From assembly GCF_028606985.1 (NCBI RefSeq), contig NZ_CP117416.1, forward strand, positions 4,899,001-4,963,000: 64,000 bases of DNA, in the 5' to 3' direction. Shown piece after piece: positions 1 through 11,596 of the stretch. The notes below the pieces were generated by a model. The model was not told the DNA's origin. It saw nothing but the letters and a program-made list of their open reading frames with translations, and did not search any database. A program made the position numbers and the translations under genes. The DNA is from Paenibacillus kyungheensis. GTDB lineage: Bacteria; Bacillota; Bacilli; Paenibacillales; Paenibacillaceae. The number at the start of each line of letters is the position of its first letter. The first letter of the stretch is position 1.

Positions 1-986
1 GTCGCATTGGTCAAAAATTTCGCAAATTCAGCTGCTTGTTCTGCATTCGCTGATTTTAAAGGAACCACCACATTCATCGTATTCGACAAACGCACATCAG
101 CTTTCCCTGTAGGAAGTGGAACAGCAATCGTATTTTTATATACATCTGGTGCTGATGTTTTGATAAAATTAATAAAAGTAGGGCCTGCAATTTCAAAAGC
201 GGTCTGTTCACTGGAATAGTATTGAATCTGCTTATCAAAGTTAGCATCTTCTTTGACCAGTACGCCTTCTTGGATCAATCCTTGCATTTTCTGAATTAAA
301 GCTAGGGTAGCAGGCGTATTAAATGCTGCTGCTGTTTTGTCGTCGTTTAAGATTGAAATGCCTTCAACCGGGAACATTCTAGCTGCAAATGTAGTTGCAT
401 ATCCAGTGGCTCCTGTTTTGGCTTTGATCTGACGGGACCATTCATTGAGCTCATCACGCGTTTTTGGCGGATTTTTGGGATCAAGCCCTGCTTGCTTCAC
501 CAGACGAGTGTTCATAAATAACACTTCTGTTCCGGTATACCACGGCAATGCATAGGCTTTGTTATCAAATACCGTCGAATTAAAAATACCATCAAAATAT
601 GATTTTTTCTCATCATCGCTCATCCATTGTCCTAGATCAGCAAGTGCACCTTTAGAAGCCATTTGATTAGCAAATTCTGTATTTAAATTTACAACATCAG
701 GTACGTTACCACTTGCGATTCCGGTTAATAACTTATTAGAAATGGCATCATATGGATAATCGCTCCATTCTACAGTTACCCCAGGGTGACTTTTTTGGTA
801 TTCTGATATTAAGCCATTAAAATAGTCATTGAACGTAGGTTGAAGAGCAATCGTCCAGAACTTCAATGTAACTTTGCCATCTTGTGCCTCATTATCTTTG
901 GCGTCTGAACCACATGCACTGAGTAAAGATACAAATAATGCAGCGAGTAGACATACTGACATCCAACTTCTAAATTTCTTTTTCAC
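1..986 (-). CDS. Sugar ABC transporter substrate-binding lipoprotein (3' end cut by window)
   Basis: The reverse strand reads an extracellular family-1 solute-binding protein that runs off the left edge. It starts with basic residues, a hydrophobic stretch and a lipobox (LLSAC), so the mature protein should be lipid-anchored at the outer face of the membrane. Family-typical segments follow, such as VTLKFWTI, a VEWSDYPYD region and ALPWYTGTEVLFMN. It should capture a sugar or oligosaccharide for an ABC importer whose permeases lie outside the window. An ATG at 995 sits directly against the GAGAGGA ribosome site, too close to use. The in-frame GTG at 986 has about 9 nt spacing and is preferred. 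The family is clear, the substrate unknown. Confidence 0.85.
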   Translation of the reverse strand, partial: MKKKFRSWMSVCLLAALFVSLLSACGSDAKDNEAQDGKVTLKFWTIALQPTFNDYFNGLISEYQKSHPGVTVEWSDYPYDAISNKLLTGIASGNVPDVVNLNTEFANQMASKGALADLGQWMSDDEKKSYFDGIFNSTVFDNKAYALPWYTGTEVLFMNTRLVKQAGLDPKNPPKTRDELNEWSRQIKAKTGATGYATTFAARMFPVEGISILNDDKTAAAFNTPATLALIQKMQGLIQEGVLVKEDANFDKQIQYYSSEQTAFEIAGPTFINFIKTSAPDVYKNTIAVPLPTGKADVRLSNTMNVVVPLKSANAEQAAEFAKFLTNA

Positions 987-1095
987 AATCTTCATTCCTC
1001 TCGTGTGGCAGTTATACTTTCTACGACCATCATGTAATATGTAAGATATCGCGGTGTTGATGCCAGAAACAGGCACCGTTCTACCTATGACACGA

Positions 1096-1104
1096 ATTAT
1101 AGCA
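1096..1104 (-). promoter_or_regulatory. Extended -10 promoter for the binding-protein gene
   Basis: On the minus strand TGC-TATAAT forms a perfect extended -10 element about 110 nt before the start codon. Upstream there is only a T-rich -35 region. The leader between it and the gene contains a weak 6-bp hairpin (GGTGCC/GGCATC). Confidence 0.5.
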
Positions 1105-1208
1105 AAACTAAATGTAACAAAAAAGGGATAGATAGGAATTAAAAGGTAATCCTTTTGTAATTAATTGTTTTTTTCTTACTAAATATGTGTAAAAGAAGGT
1201 GAATGTCT

Positions 1209-1706
1209 ATGCAACCAGGATCGATTATATTGACCGGTATTATTGTAGTAGCCGTGGTTGCTGTTGCTGTTGTTCTCTGGATTGTTTTCCCTCTCAAAAA
1301 GGTAACGATACATCCGGCAGATCCTATATTGCCAGCTCAAGAACCACAACCAGATCACACAACACAAGAGCATCCAGCGCATCATCCCAATATTGTAGAT
1401 TTATCTGCTTTTCGTGAACGCAAACATCTGACATCAGAACAAAAACATTCTGCTAAATCTGCTGATATCCAACCTAAAGATACAACTGTACCACCGGTAT
1501 CTATTCCTCCCAAATTAGCAACTGTTCGCAATCTACATCAACCCAAGCAAGTCCAATCTTTTTCCAGTGGACGACTTCAAAAATGCTCGTATTGCAAAAA
1601 AGATGTCAAACACCTCACTTTTTATGCTAATGACAATGGTGGATTGGTAGGCGTCTGCAAAGACTGTGAACATATTGCCAAACGCCAAGATTTGCTCCCT
1701 TTATAA
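1209..1706 (+). CDS. Membrane-anchored protein with C-terminal zinc-ribbon-like motif
   Basis: I do not recognise a named family. Residues 3-25 form one hydrophobic membrane segment (valine/isoleucine rich). About 80 residues of Pro/His/Gln-rich linker follow. The C-terminus holds two CxxC pairs (CSYCKK and CKDCEH, about 18 residues apart), the pattern of a small zinc ribbon, placed in the cytoplasm if the N-terminus acts as a signal anchor. AAGAAGGTG lies only 1-2 nt before the ATG at 1203 but 7 nt before the ATG at 1209, so the latter is preferred. The gene stands alone, diverging from the binding-protein gene. A sensory or DNA/RNA-binding role is possible but only inferred. Confidence 0.7.
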   Translation: MQPGSIILTGIIVVAVVAVAVVLWIVFPLKKVTIHPADPILPAQEPQPDHTTQEHPAHHPNIVDLSAFRERKHLTSEQKHSAKSADIQPKDTTVPPVSIPPKLATVRNLHQPKQVQSFSSGRLQKCSYCKKDVKHLTFYANDNGGLVGVCKDCEHIAKRQDLLPL

Positions 1707-1927
1707 ACGTAAGATGTAAGGCTGAAATTCTATGAATGTATAACCGCTGATTGCTGTGAAAATAGCTTTGCTATTTCTTGCGATTGTATTTATTTTCCAA
1801 TTACACAGAAATAGTCTTGCGACTCTTTTATGAATACGCTATTATTTAGAAATAGTTGTCATGTTCGGATAGATGTGGGTATTGTCATAACATTGATTTT
1901 AATACCGTTACTAATGTGGAGGTCATG

Positions 1928-2152
1928 ATGAGTAAGTATCAATTTATATGGAGCGAAGGTGTATTAGGCTACGGTGGGACAACATCTCTCGGCATGATCG
2001 CCATGCATTATATAGATCATCGTTTTGTACTGACTTTTCATAGTATCCTCGAAGAAATCACAGATACGGTTCCTTTATTTTTGTTATGCGGCTATTTGTT
2101 CGGAGAAATGATGTGGCGTTGGAAAGCGCGCAAAACCGAGCAGAAAGAGTAG
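1928..2152 (+). CDS. Small hypothetical membrane protein (74 aa)
   Basis: Short reading frame with one likely membrane segment near residues 46-62 (DTVPLFLLCGYLFGEMMW) and a charged C-terminus (RWKARKTEQKE). A GGAGGT ribosome site at 1918-1923 precedes tandem ATGs at 1925 and 1928. The second has the better spacing, so the longer in-frame extension back to 1856 is probably not translated. A strong bidirectional terminator follows. Function unknown. It looks like a small conserved Bacillales membrane protein, but I cannot name it. Confidence 0.6.
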   Translation: MSKYQFIWSEGVLGYGGTTSLGMIAMHYIDHRFVLTFHSILEEITDTVPLFLLCGYLFGEMMWRWKARKTEQKE

Positions 2153-2181
2153 TTCGGCGGTTAATATTGATCGGATAAAAT

Positions 2182-2226
2182 AAAAAGCCAGTACGCTCTA
2201 GTTGAGATAGAGTGTACTGGCTTTTG
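2182..2226. terminator. Bidirectional rho-independent terminator
   Basis: The arms AAAAGCCAGTACRCTCTA and their complement enclose a short loop, with A and T tracts on either side. It serves the small plus-strand gene and the convergent thioesterase gene. Confidence 0.85.
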
Positions 2227-2229
2227 TTG

Positions 2230-2793
2230 TTATTCCCAGGGATATTCAGTGGTGAGGTAATCAGCAAATTCTTTGCTTTCTTCTCTGCGTTGGCGACGCA
2301 TCGCTGCTCGCGAAGGTGCAGTTTCGTGTAATTTGCGTTCTTCTTCTGTTTCTGGAATCACTGTCGGTACCTGAACTTTATGATTGTCTTCGCCAATCGC
2401 TACAAAGGTAAGAAAGGCGGTTGCTGCAATGCGTTTCTCCCCTGTTTTGAGGTCTTCGCGTATCACTTTCACAAAAATCTCCATCGAACTACGACCTGTC
2501 CATGTGACAAACGATTCCAGCGTAACCGAATCGGTCGGATTGATCGGATACAGAAAATCGACAGAGTCTGTAGAAGCGGTGACTGTATCTACACGACATA
2601 ATTTGGAAGCCGTAATCGAAGCAATATCATCGATATATGACATCAATTTACCGCCAAATAATGTATTATGATTGTTCACATCGGTCGGGAATACACGGGA
2701 TGTTTTAAAACAACGCGTTTCTCTTACATATTTACTTTCGACTTGTTGCGGTTTGGTCGGTTGACCTTGTCCCGCTTGAGATGACTGATCCAT
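2230..2793 (-). CDS. Hotdog-fold acyl-CoA thioesterase (YkhA/YciA type)
   Basis: Hydrolyses acyl-CoA thioesters in the cytoplasm. The hallmark is DVNNHNTLFGGKLMSYID around residues 38-55, matching the Asn/GG active-site helix of YciA/YkhA hotdog thioesterases. The second part of the fold follows (SVDFLYPINPTDSVTLESFV). The N-terminal 20 residues are a Gln/Pro-rich extension, and the last 40 residues are charged, as in Bacillus acyl-CoA hydrolases. Length (187 aa) fits the family. Single gene; a terminator lies just downstream. The exact acyl chain preference cannot be read. Confidence 0.85.
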   Translation of the reverse strand: MDQSSQAGQGQPTKPQQVESKYVRETRCFKTSRVFPTDVNNHNTLFGGKLMSYIDDIASITASKLCRVDTVTASTDSVDFLYPINPTDSVTLESFVTWTGRSSMEIFVKVIREDLKTGEKRIAATAFLTFVAIGEDNHKVQVPTVIPETEEERKLHETAPSRAAMRRQRREESKEFADYLTTEYPWE

Positions 2794-2923
2794 TGTTCTA
2801 CCTCCCTATACTGATACCATCGTCTTTAGACTTGCTAGCTATCCTTATCATAGTCTTCTCTATGACGTGTTTGCAAATATAGCTTTCAGAAAATATACAA
2901 TGAATCAGCAAATCCTTTATCAT

Positions 2924-5314
2924 TTACCATTTCGATGAACCTGATGAACGGCTACTGCCTCCGCTCCAACTGGAACTGCTAGACGAACGACTTCCTCCAC
3001 CGGATGATGAACCGCCTGAACCTCCGCCGGATGAACGCTGACGGCGCTTGCGCTCTTGCTCCTGATCATAGATCGCTTTGTATTCGAGAGCGATAAATTG
3101 CAGTATACTTTCGCCTTCTTGTGCCTTTTGCTGGGCTTGTACAAAATAACCCTGACTGACCAGTTGCTGTAACTCTTCGATCAGTACATGAAGCATCGGA
3201 ACATGGGTGGTAATCGCTGTTGTAAAATAACGAGCAGACAAATTCCGATGTTCTTGCAGTAGCCCTTCGATCGCTTCCACAGCTTCTTGACGTTGTCTGG
3301 TCAGCTCTTCTACACGATCTACAAAATTCTGTGTACAGGTTGCCGCGTGATCTACAGCTTCTTTGACTTTCGACATATTAAGCAAGCTTCCGCTTAGGAT
3401 CTGCTGTGCTTGTTCCAGAGCATCATAGCTAGTCGCTTGCACTTGCTGGGTATCGTCAGGATGAACTCTAATCGCTGCTTGCTGTTCATTAGCACGTTGA
3501 TAATCTGCCTGTAGATTTGCCAAGCGCTGTTTCTCACTTTGCTTCTGATTGTCTAACAGGTCTTTGTAGCTTGTAATCTCGGTACGTAATTCCTCCATCC
3601 GAGATAGCGATTCTCTCACTTGTTCGCTCCATATATTGGCTTGACGATACTGTTGGATTTGATCATGTAATGCATTTACCATTTGTGGAGTCAGTATATT
3701 GACTTCACCTTGTCTTTTCTGAATTTCTTGATAACGAGCTCCTTGTTCTTGAATATGAACATTGGCATACTCTCCTTGCAGACGACTCACTTCCTGATTA
3801 TATACTTCAGGCATCGTGCGAAAATCTGTCATTTGCTGTTGCGCCATCGTCAATGTCTTGTTGGACTCATCCCGGAAACGAATCAGATCACTTACCACCT
3901 GACGGGCTTCTGCAATATCTTGCTCGATAATGGTCATACTTTGACGGATCAATTCTACATTACCGCCTGCTAGCAATTGAGTTAGCCTGATTTCTTCAGC
4001 TCGTGCATGTTCTAACAAACGGAAAGGATCGTCTACCGTTAATTTAAGCTTTTCCCGTTCGACAATCGGACGTAATTCTTGTTCGGTATTGTCGATCTCG
4101 GCAGTATACCTTTGACTGCGTTGCACCCATTCTCCATACAGACGGATATCTTCTAACAGAACATCTAACCATTGATCTGCACGTTCAGCCGGTTCTTTGG
4201 CTTTGATAAAATCGAATTCATCCAACTGATCAGCTTCTTGTAAAATATGCTCAATCGTAGCGATTCGATCTTTCATCGCTGTCAGTGGATACTGATATTG
4301 CTTTTCCAGATTTGCTACTGTCTGTTTCACTTGTTCCAGATTGACTTTGGATGCTTCAACCATTCCTCGTACAGTACGCGATAACTCGTCTATTTCTTGA
4401 TGATGTTTTTGGACATTTGCCATATCGGTTGCCCACTCGGTCTGTTGTTGTTCGATCTGTTCGAGATCGGTAGCCGACTTTTTGACAGAACCGATTGAGA
4501 TGCGAACTGCATCTATCTGTTGCTGTAAAATAGCGATATGCGCATGTTCTTTCATCAATTGCGCTTGCAACTGTTCGATCATTTCTTTGGTCTGTCCGGT
4601 TACAAATCCCATTTCTAACTCTTTGAACAGATCAGATACAATCAAGCTATTAAGTGAGGTTGCGATCTGATCGTGCTGTACTTGTATCTGCTGACGGCGA
4701 GTTCGAAGCTTGCCCATCTGATTCAAGCGAATAATCAACCAGATCAGCGCAATCCCACCGATCAATAATGCAATCGCTGAACCCCAGTTTAATCCGACTT
4801 GTGCTAACTTTTGTGAAATGACTGTCGTGAATGGAACATGATTGATGTATTTATTAACTGCCAGCACACCGCCTACAATATCGCCATCTTGGGCAGAGGG
4901 AACAAATTCGTTATCGGTTACCCCTTGTACCGTGCGCTCATTGCTATTTGCAATTTTGTTAGCGAGTACTGCATTTTGAAATACCAGATGGACATAATTC
5001 GGATTGGTTGTAATAACAAGTACCATATCGTTTTTGTCCAAATTGGAGCGATCGTAAATCTCATTGGCGTAAGCCAGCCCTTGGGCTTCATCCATACCTG
5101 TAGCTGTATTCACATACATCTGGTATTCTTGTCCGCTCAGTTCTGTATTAAGCTTGTCAATTTCACTACTGCTGAATAGTCCTGCATCATCCCGTACAAA
5201 TCCTTGTTGCTGTGCACTATAAGCAATCCCTGTCATACTTTGCGAGATCAACCAGCATACTAACAATAACGGAAGCCATATATTGAATTTGAATGTGCGT
5301 TTGTCTATTTTCAT
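2924..5314 (-). CDS. TPM-domain membrane protein with long coiled coil and Gly/Ser tail
   Basis: The protein begins with a signal peptide (about residues 1-34). A TPM domain follows (about 38-160, opening FVRDDAGLFSSSEIDKLN), the fold found in YgcG and plant thylakoid Psb32-like proteins. A transmembrane helix lies near 178-197 (ALLIGGIALIWLIIRL). The next 550 residues are almost entirely charged or Gln-rich coiled coil, which should sit in the cytoplasm. The end is a Gly/Ser-rich tail (repeats of SGGG and SSS) finishing with SKW, a common tail in TPM proteins. At 796 aa it is far longer than a usual 250-300 aa TPM protein. Role unknown; a scaffold linking the envelope to cytoplasmic partners is one inference. 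Single gene, diverging from the MOSC gene. Confidence 0.8.
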   Translation of the reverse strand: MKIDKRTFKFNIWLPLLLVCWLISQSMTGIAYSAQQQGFVRDDAGLFSSSEIDKLNTELSGQEYQMYVNTATGMDEAQGLAYANEIYDRSNLDKNDMVLVITTNPNYVHLVFQNAVLANKIANSNERTVQGVTDNEFVPSAQDGDIVGGVLAVNKYINHVPFTTVISQKLAQVGLNWGSAIALLIGGIALIWLIIRLNQMGKLRTRRQQIQVQHDQIATSLNSLIVSDLFKELEMGFVTGQTKEMIEQLQAQLMKEHAHIAILQQQIDAVRISIGSVKKSATDLEQIEQQQTEWATDMANVQKHHQEIDELSRTVRGMVEASKVNLEQVKQTVANLEKQYQYPLTAMKDRIATIEHILQEADQLDEFDFIKAKEPAERADQWLDVLLEDIRLYGEWVQRSQRYTAEIDNTEQELRPIVEREKLKLTVDDPFRLLEHARAEEIRLTQLLAGGNVELIRQSMTIIEQDIAEARQVVSDLIRFRDESNKTLTMAQQQMTDFRTMPEVYNQEVSRLQGEYANVHIQEQGARYQEIQKRQGEVNILTPQMVNALHDQIQQYRQANIWSEQVRESLSRMEELRTEITSYKDLLDNQKQSEKQRLANLQADYQRANEQQAAIRVHPDDTQQVQATSYDALEQAQQILSGSLLNMSKVKEAVDHAATCTQNFVDRVEELTRQRQEAVEAIEGLLQEHRNLSARYFTTAITTHVPMLHVLIEELQQLVSQGYFVQAQQKAQEGESILQFIALEYKAIYDQEQERKRRQRSSGGGSGGSSSGGGSRSSSSSSWSGGSSRSSGSSKW

Positions 5315-5461
5315 CGATCATTTCCTTTCTTCCCTGCTCAAAGGGGAGCCCTTAACAAAAAGGATATTTGGTAAAAGAGATGTTTTAATAAAGAGGCTTA
5401 TATTATGATAGAACACATAACAATATCTGTAATGCAATCTCAATCTGGAGGAAATGATCTT

Positions 5462-6124
5462 ATGGTGAACCCTGCTATATCTATGTTACCAAAATTATGT
5501 TCGTTAAACACAGCATTACCTGTAAATGTAGAGTGGAATAACAAATCCGTCTATACCGGATTTATCAAACGCCCTTCTACTCAATCATTACCCATTAGTT
5601 CGCAAGGAATTGAAGGTGATGGTCAAGGCGATCTCAAAAATCATGGTGGCCCTGACAAAGCCGCTTGTGTCTATTCCCAAGATCATTATGCTTGGTGGGC
5701 TAAAGAAATGGATCGTCCTTTTGAAGCGGGGGCTTTTGGGGAGAATTTTACAGTCACTGGGTTGACTGAAGATGTGGTATGTATTGGAGATGTGTACCGG
5801 ATCGGAACGGCTATCGTACAGGTCAGTCAGCCCCGTCAGCCTTGCTTCAAGTTATCTGCTCATTTGGAACGTAAAGAAATGATCATGCGCGTACGGGAAA
5901 CCGGATATTCTGGATTTTATTTTCGTGTATTGGAAAATGGAGTCGTGCAAGCTGGAGATGAATTTGAAATGATTCGCCGTGAAGGGAATGGAAGTACAAT
6001 CGCCGTATGTAATCGAATTCTGTATGATGAACGTGGAGATACCAAGGCTTTGCGTCAATTATTAGCGGAGCCAGCTCTAGCAGAATCACTTCGTAAGCAT
6101 TTGATTAAGCGATTAGAAAGTTGA
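5462..6124 (+). CDS. MOSC-domain protein (YiiM type)
   Basis: MOSC domains bind molybdenum-cofactor sulfur and act in cofactor handling or N-hydroxylated compound reduction. The protein shows the family opening (GIEGDGQGDLKNHGG, then DKAACVYSQDHYAWW), GAFGENFTVTGL, and the conserved cysteine in QPRQPCFKLSAH. A GGAGGA site at 5447-5452 stands 9 nt before the ATG at 5462, giving 220 aa, the length of E. coli YiiM. The longer frame back to 5405 has no ribosome site. Single gene followed by a terminator. Confidence 0.88.
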   Translation: MVNPAISMLPKLCSLNTALPVNVEWNNKSVYTGFIKRPSTQSLPISSQGIEGDGQGDLKNHGGPDKAACVYSQDHYAWWAKEMDRPFEAGAFGENFTVTGLTEDVVCIGDVYRIGTAIVQVSQPRQPCFKLSAHLERKEMIMRVRETGYSGFYFRVLENGVVQAGDEFEMIRREGNGSTIAVCNRILYDERGDTKALRQLLAEPALAESLRKHLIKRLES

Positions 6125-6155
6125 ATGAATTATAATCCTAATTTATTCTATGAAA

Positions 6156-6199
6156 AAGAGGGTATATACAGAAATTAATGTTTCTGTATATACCCTCTT
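6156..6199. terminator. Bidirectional rho-independent terminator
   Basis: A perfect stem of AAGAGGGTATATACAGAAA with its complement encloses a 6-nt loop. A T-tract follows on the minus strand and a weaker one on the plus strand. It separates the MOSC gene from the AT-rich secreted-protein pair. Confidence 0.9.
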
Positions 6200-6210
6200 A
6201 GTTTAATATT

Positions 6211-6771
6211 CTATTTATTCTTAGTATAAGCTAGATACACATGCATATATCCATCTCTAACACCTGGAATACCATCGGTATGATCAATATTTAGAAATGA
6301 TAATTTTTCCTGCCATTGGTCTCTTTCCATATCATTATAAGAGGAACCATATTCATCAAATAAATAAGCTAGAATTGAACCATTTATTGTAGCCTTACCA
6401 TTAACTAATTTAGTCCAATTACTAGGTAAGACAACTTGATTTGTTTTACCAATTATCTTTTTACCTGAAAAATTTAAAATCATTTCTTTCCCACCATTTT
6501 TAACAGATACTACTTTAGTAGATTTATTCCATACAAGCGAATCTACATAGGGTGCAAAAGCATCTTTTGCAGGAATATACTGACTGTTATATTTACGTTC
6601 TATATTTGTTTGTTTATTACCTATTTCACCCACGCTTAGTGTAGTTTTCGTTAGTGCCGGATTATATACATTCATTGCACGAGTACGAAGTGAATCTGCT
6701 GCTTGTGCTGAATGACTAATACTTACTGTAAGTAATATTAGACCAATAATTATTCCTATAATTTTTTTCAT
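6211..6771 (-). CDS. Secreted protein with copper-amine-oxidase-N-like repeat
   Basis: A clear Sec signal peptide covers residues 1-24 (hydrophobic core IIGLILLTVSI, AQA cleavage site). The middle part (VDSLVWNKSTKVVSVKNGG, then VNGKATINGSILAYLFDEYG) resembles the beta-rich repeat named for the N-terminal domain of copper amine oxidases, common in secreted Paenibacillus proteins. No catalytic residues are recognisable. An AAGGAGG site precedes the ATG. It lies 64 nt downstream of another secreted-protein gene with no terminator between, so the two are probably co-transcribed. Codons are strongly A/T biased compared with flanking genes, which suggests recent acquisition. Confidence 0.7.
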   Translation of the reverse strand: MKKIIGIIIGLILLTVSISHSAQAADSLRTRAMNVYNPALTKTTLSVGEIGNKQTNIERKYNSQYIPAKDAFAPYVDSLVWNKSTKVVSVKNGGKEMILNFSGKKIIGKTNQVVLPSNWTKLVNGKATINGSILAYLFDEYGSSYNDMERDQWQEKLSFLNIDHTDGIPGVRDGYMHVYLAYTKNK

Positions 6772-6835
6772 TTACTTAATCCTCCTTGAAGTTTATAAAT
6801 TATAAACGAAATATAATTCAAAAAGTTGCATTGAA

Positions 6836-8032
6836 TTATTGAGCGTTTATTGTAATAGATTGAGATGCTATATTACCAGAAGCTGGTGTTTTTGTTATCT
6901 TACTAGAAGGGTTATCTGCTGTACCATAAATCTTCCCATTTTTCTGTAAACTATCTAATTTAGCAGAAGTTAATGATACAGTGGTTCCTGCTGTATTTGT
7001 TATTTGAGTATCATTATATTGTAAGTTAATTTTCCCTAAACTTTCTCCCGTATAACCTGTTTTTGCTAAAGCAACTACTCTTTTTACATGCATGTCATTT
7101 AACTGATCTGAAGTTAAACTTTTATGATAATAAAAATAAATATATTGGGATGTACCATTAACATTAGTTCCATTAACAAAGTACTTAAATTGGCTTGAAG
7201 AAGTATCGTAAATTAAATTATGAGTTATAGAAGTACCGGGCTTGTAGCGCTTAGGAAGATTTGTATTACTGTAGTTTGTATCCGGTCCATCAGGTACAGC
7301 ATTCTGTGATTGATTCTGCGGGTGAATAGATGCAGTATAACCTGATGTTGCAGGGCTATATTGTAATCCAGCTTCTAGTTTATAACCTCCTGCACCAGTA
7401 GGTACCGTATCAATTCCATTATACAAATATCCAATAACACTAGAGTTAGCAATCGATATATTAGTGGCTGTAGGTAATGTAAAAGTTGTTTTTATTCCAC
7501 TGTATCCAGAACTGGTAACCTGTCTAGAAAAAGCACCTGAATTATATCCATTGATTGAAGAATCTATAGCAGTACTAGCTAGTCTTTGAACTTTAATATT
7601 ATTAGTATTTGCAATTATATCTTTATTAGAACTTTCGATATTTAAATCTACTTTATTTACTATGTCTCCTTCTTTATCATATACATATCCATTTTCATCC
7701 ATTGTATAAATATATGCACTTTCTAATTTATCTTCAAATGCTTTCTCAACTTGATTTTCAGATAAATATGTATCTTGTGTAACTCTAGATATTCTAAGAC
7801 TAGACTTTCCAGTAATTCCATACTCTTGTAAATATTCAACTTTACTGGATTTAGATAAATTTAAGTACTCTTCAACGTGATAATTTATTTGATCTTGTAA
7901 AGCTTGTTCCATTTCCTTTTGTATCTCAGTCTTATTTAAAGGCTCGGTACTAGTAATAGATGAAGCATTAGCAGATAAAGTAAAACTTAATAAAATTATT
8001 GCCGAAGTTAATATTAATACATTTTTTTTCAT
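6836..8032 (-). CDS. Secreted protein of unknown function, AT-rich
   Basis: Signal peptide at residues 1-23 (SFTLSANA-S). Residues 35-150 are charged and contain a DENGYVYDKEGD stretch. The remaining 240 residues are Ser/Thr/Asn/Tyr-rich and beta-like (SGYSGIKTTFTLPTATNIS, YLYNGID, GLQYSP), reminiscent of lectin-like or YrpD-like secreted proteins of Bacillus; this is only a resemblance. AGGAGG stands 6 nt before the ATG. It is the first gene of a two-gene unit. Base composition is much lower in GC than its neighbours. Function not known. Confidence 0.7.
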   Translation of the reverse strand: MKKNVLILTSAIILLSFTLSANASSITSTEPLNKTEIQKEMEQALQDQINYHVEEYLNLSKSSKVEYLQEYGITGKSSLRISRVTQDTYLSENQVEKAFEDKLESAYIYTMDENGYVYDKEGDIVNKVDLNIESSNKDIIANTNNIKVQRLASTAIDSSINGYNSGAFSRQVTSSGYSGIKTTFTLPTATNISIANSSVIGYLYNGIDTVPTGAGGYKLEAGLQYSPATSGYTASIHPQNQSQNAVPDGPDTNYSNTNLPKRYKPGTSITHNLIYDTSSSQFKYFVNGTNVNGTSQYIYFYYHKSLTSDQLNDMHVKRVVALAKTGYTGESLGKINLQYNDTQITNTAGTTVSLTSAKLDSLQKNGKIYGTADNPSSKITKTPASGNIASQSITINAQ

Positions 8033-8199
8033 TTTCTTCCTCCTAGGATATTTTTTCCTAATTCAATATATATTATTTTACATATTAAGGTATATATGCA
8101 ATTTGACTTATTTATATTCAATCTAATTCCATTAAATGTATTAATTTTACCTAAAGAACTATTAAATTATACAAATAATATAATATTATTATTTTATTT

Positions 8200-8246
8200 A
8201 ACAAAAAAATAAATCTTTTCCCAAAAATCAGAAAAAGATTTATTTT
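8200..8246 (-). terminator. Rho-independent terminator of the galactosidase operon
   Basis: On the minus strand, AAATAAATCTTTT pairs with AAAAGATTTATTT just after the LacZ stop codon and is followed by a run of T. It ends the transporter-galactosidase transcript. Confidence 0.8.
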
Positions 8247-8248
8247 TA

Positions 8249-11596
<3,348 letters not shown>

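Noticed and set aside
2384-2671. Plus-strand frame opposite the thioesterase
   Set aside because: Shadow of the thioesterase gene in another frame; no ribosome site or protein features of its own.
2920-3144. Minus-strand 74-aa frame in the TPM gene tail
   Set aside because: Alternate frame of the Gly/Ser-coding region, explained by low-complexity sequence.
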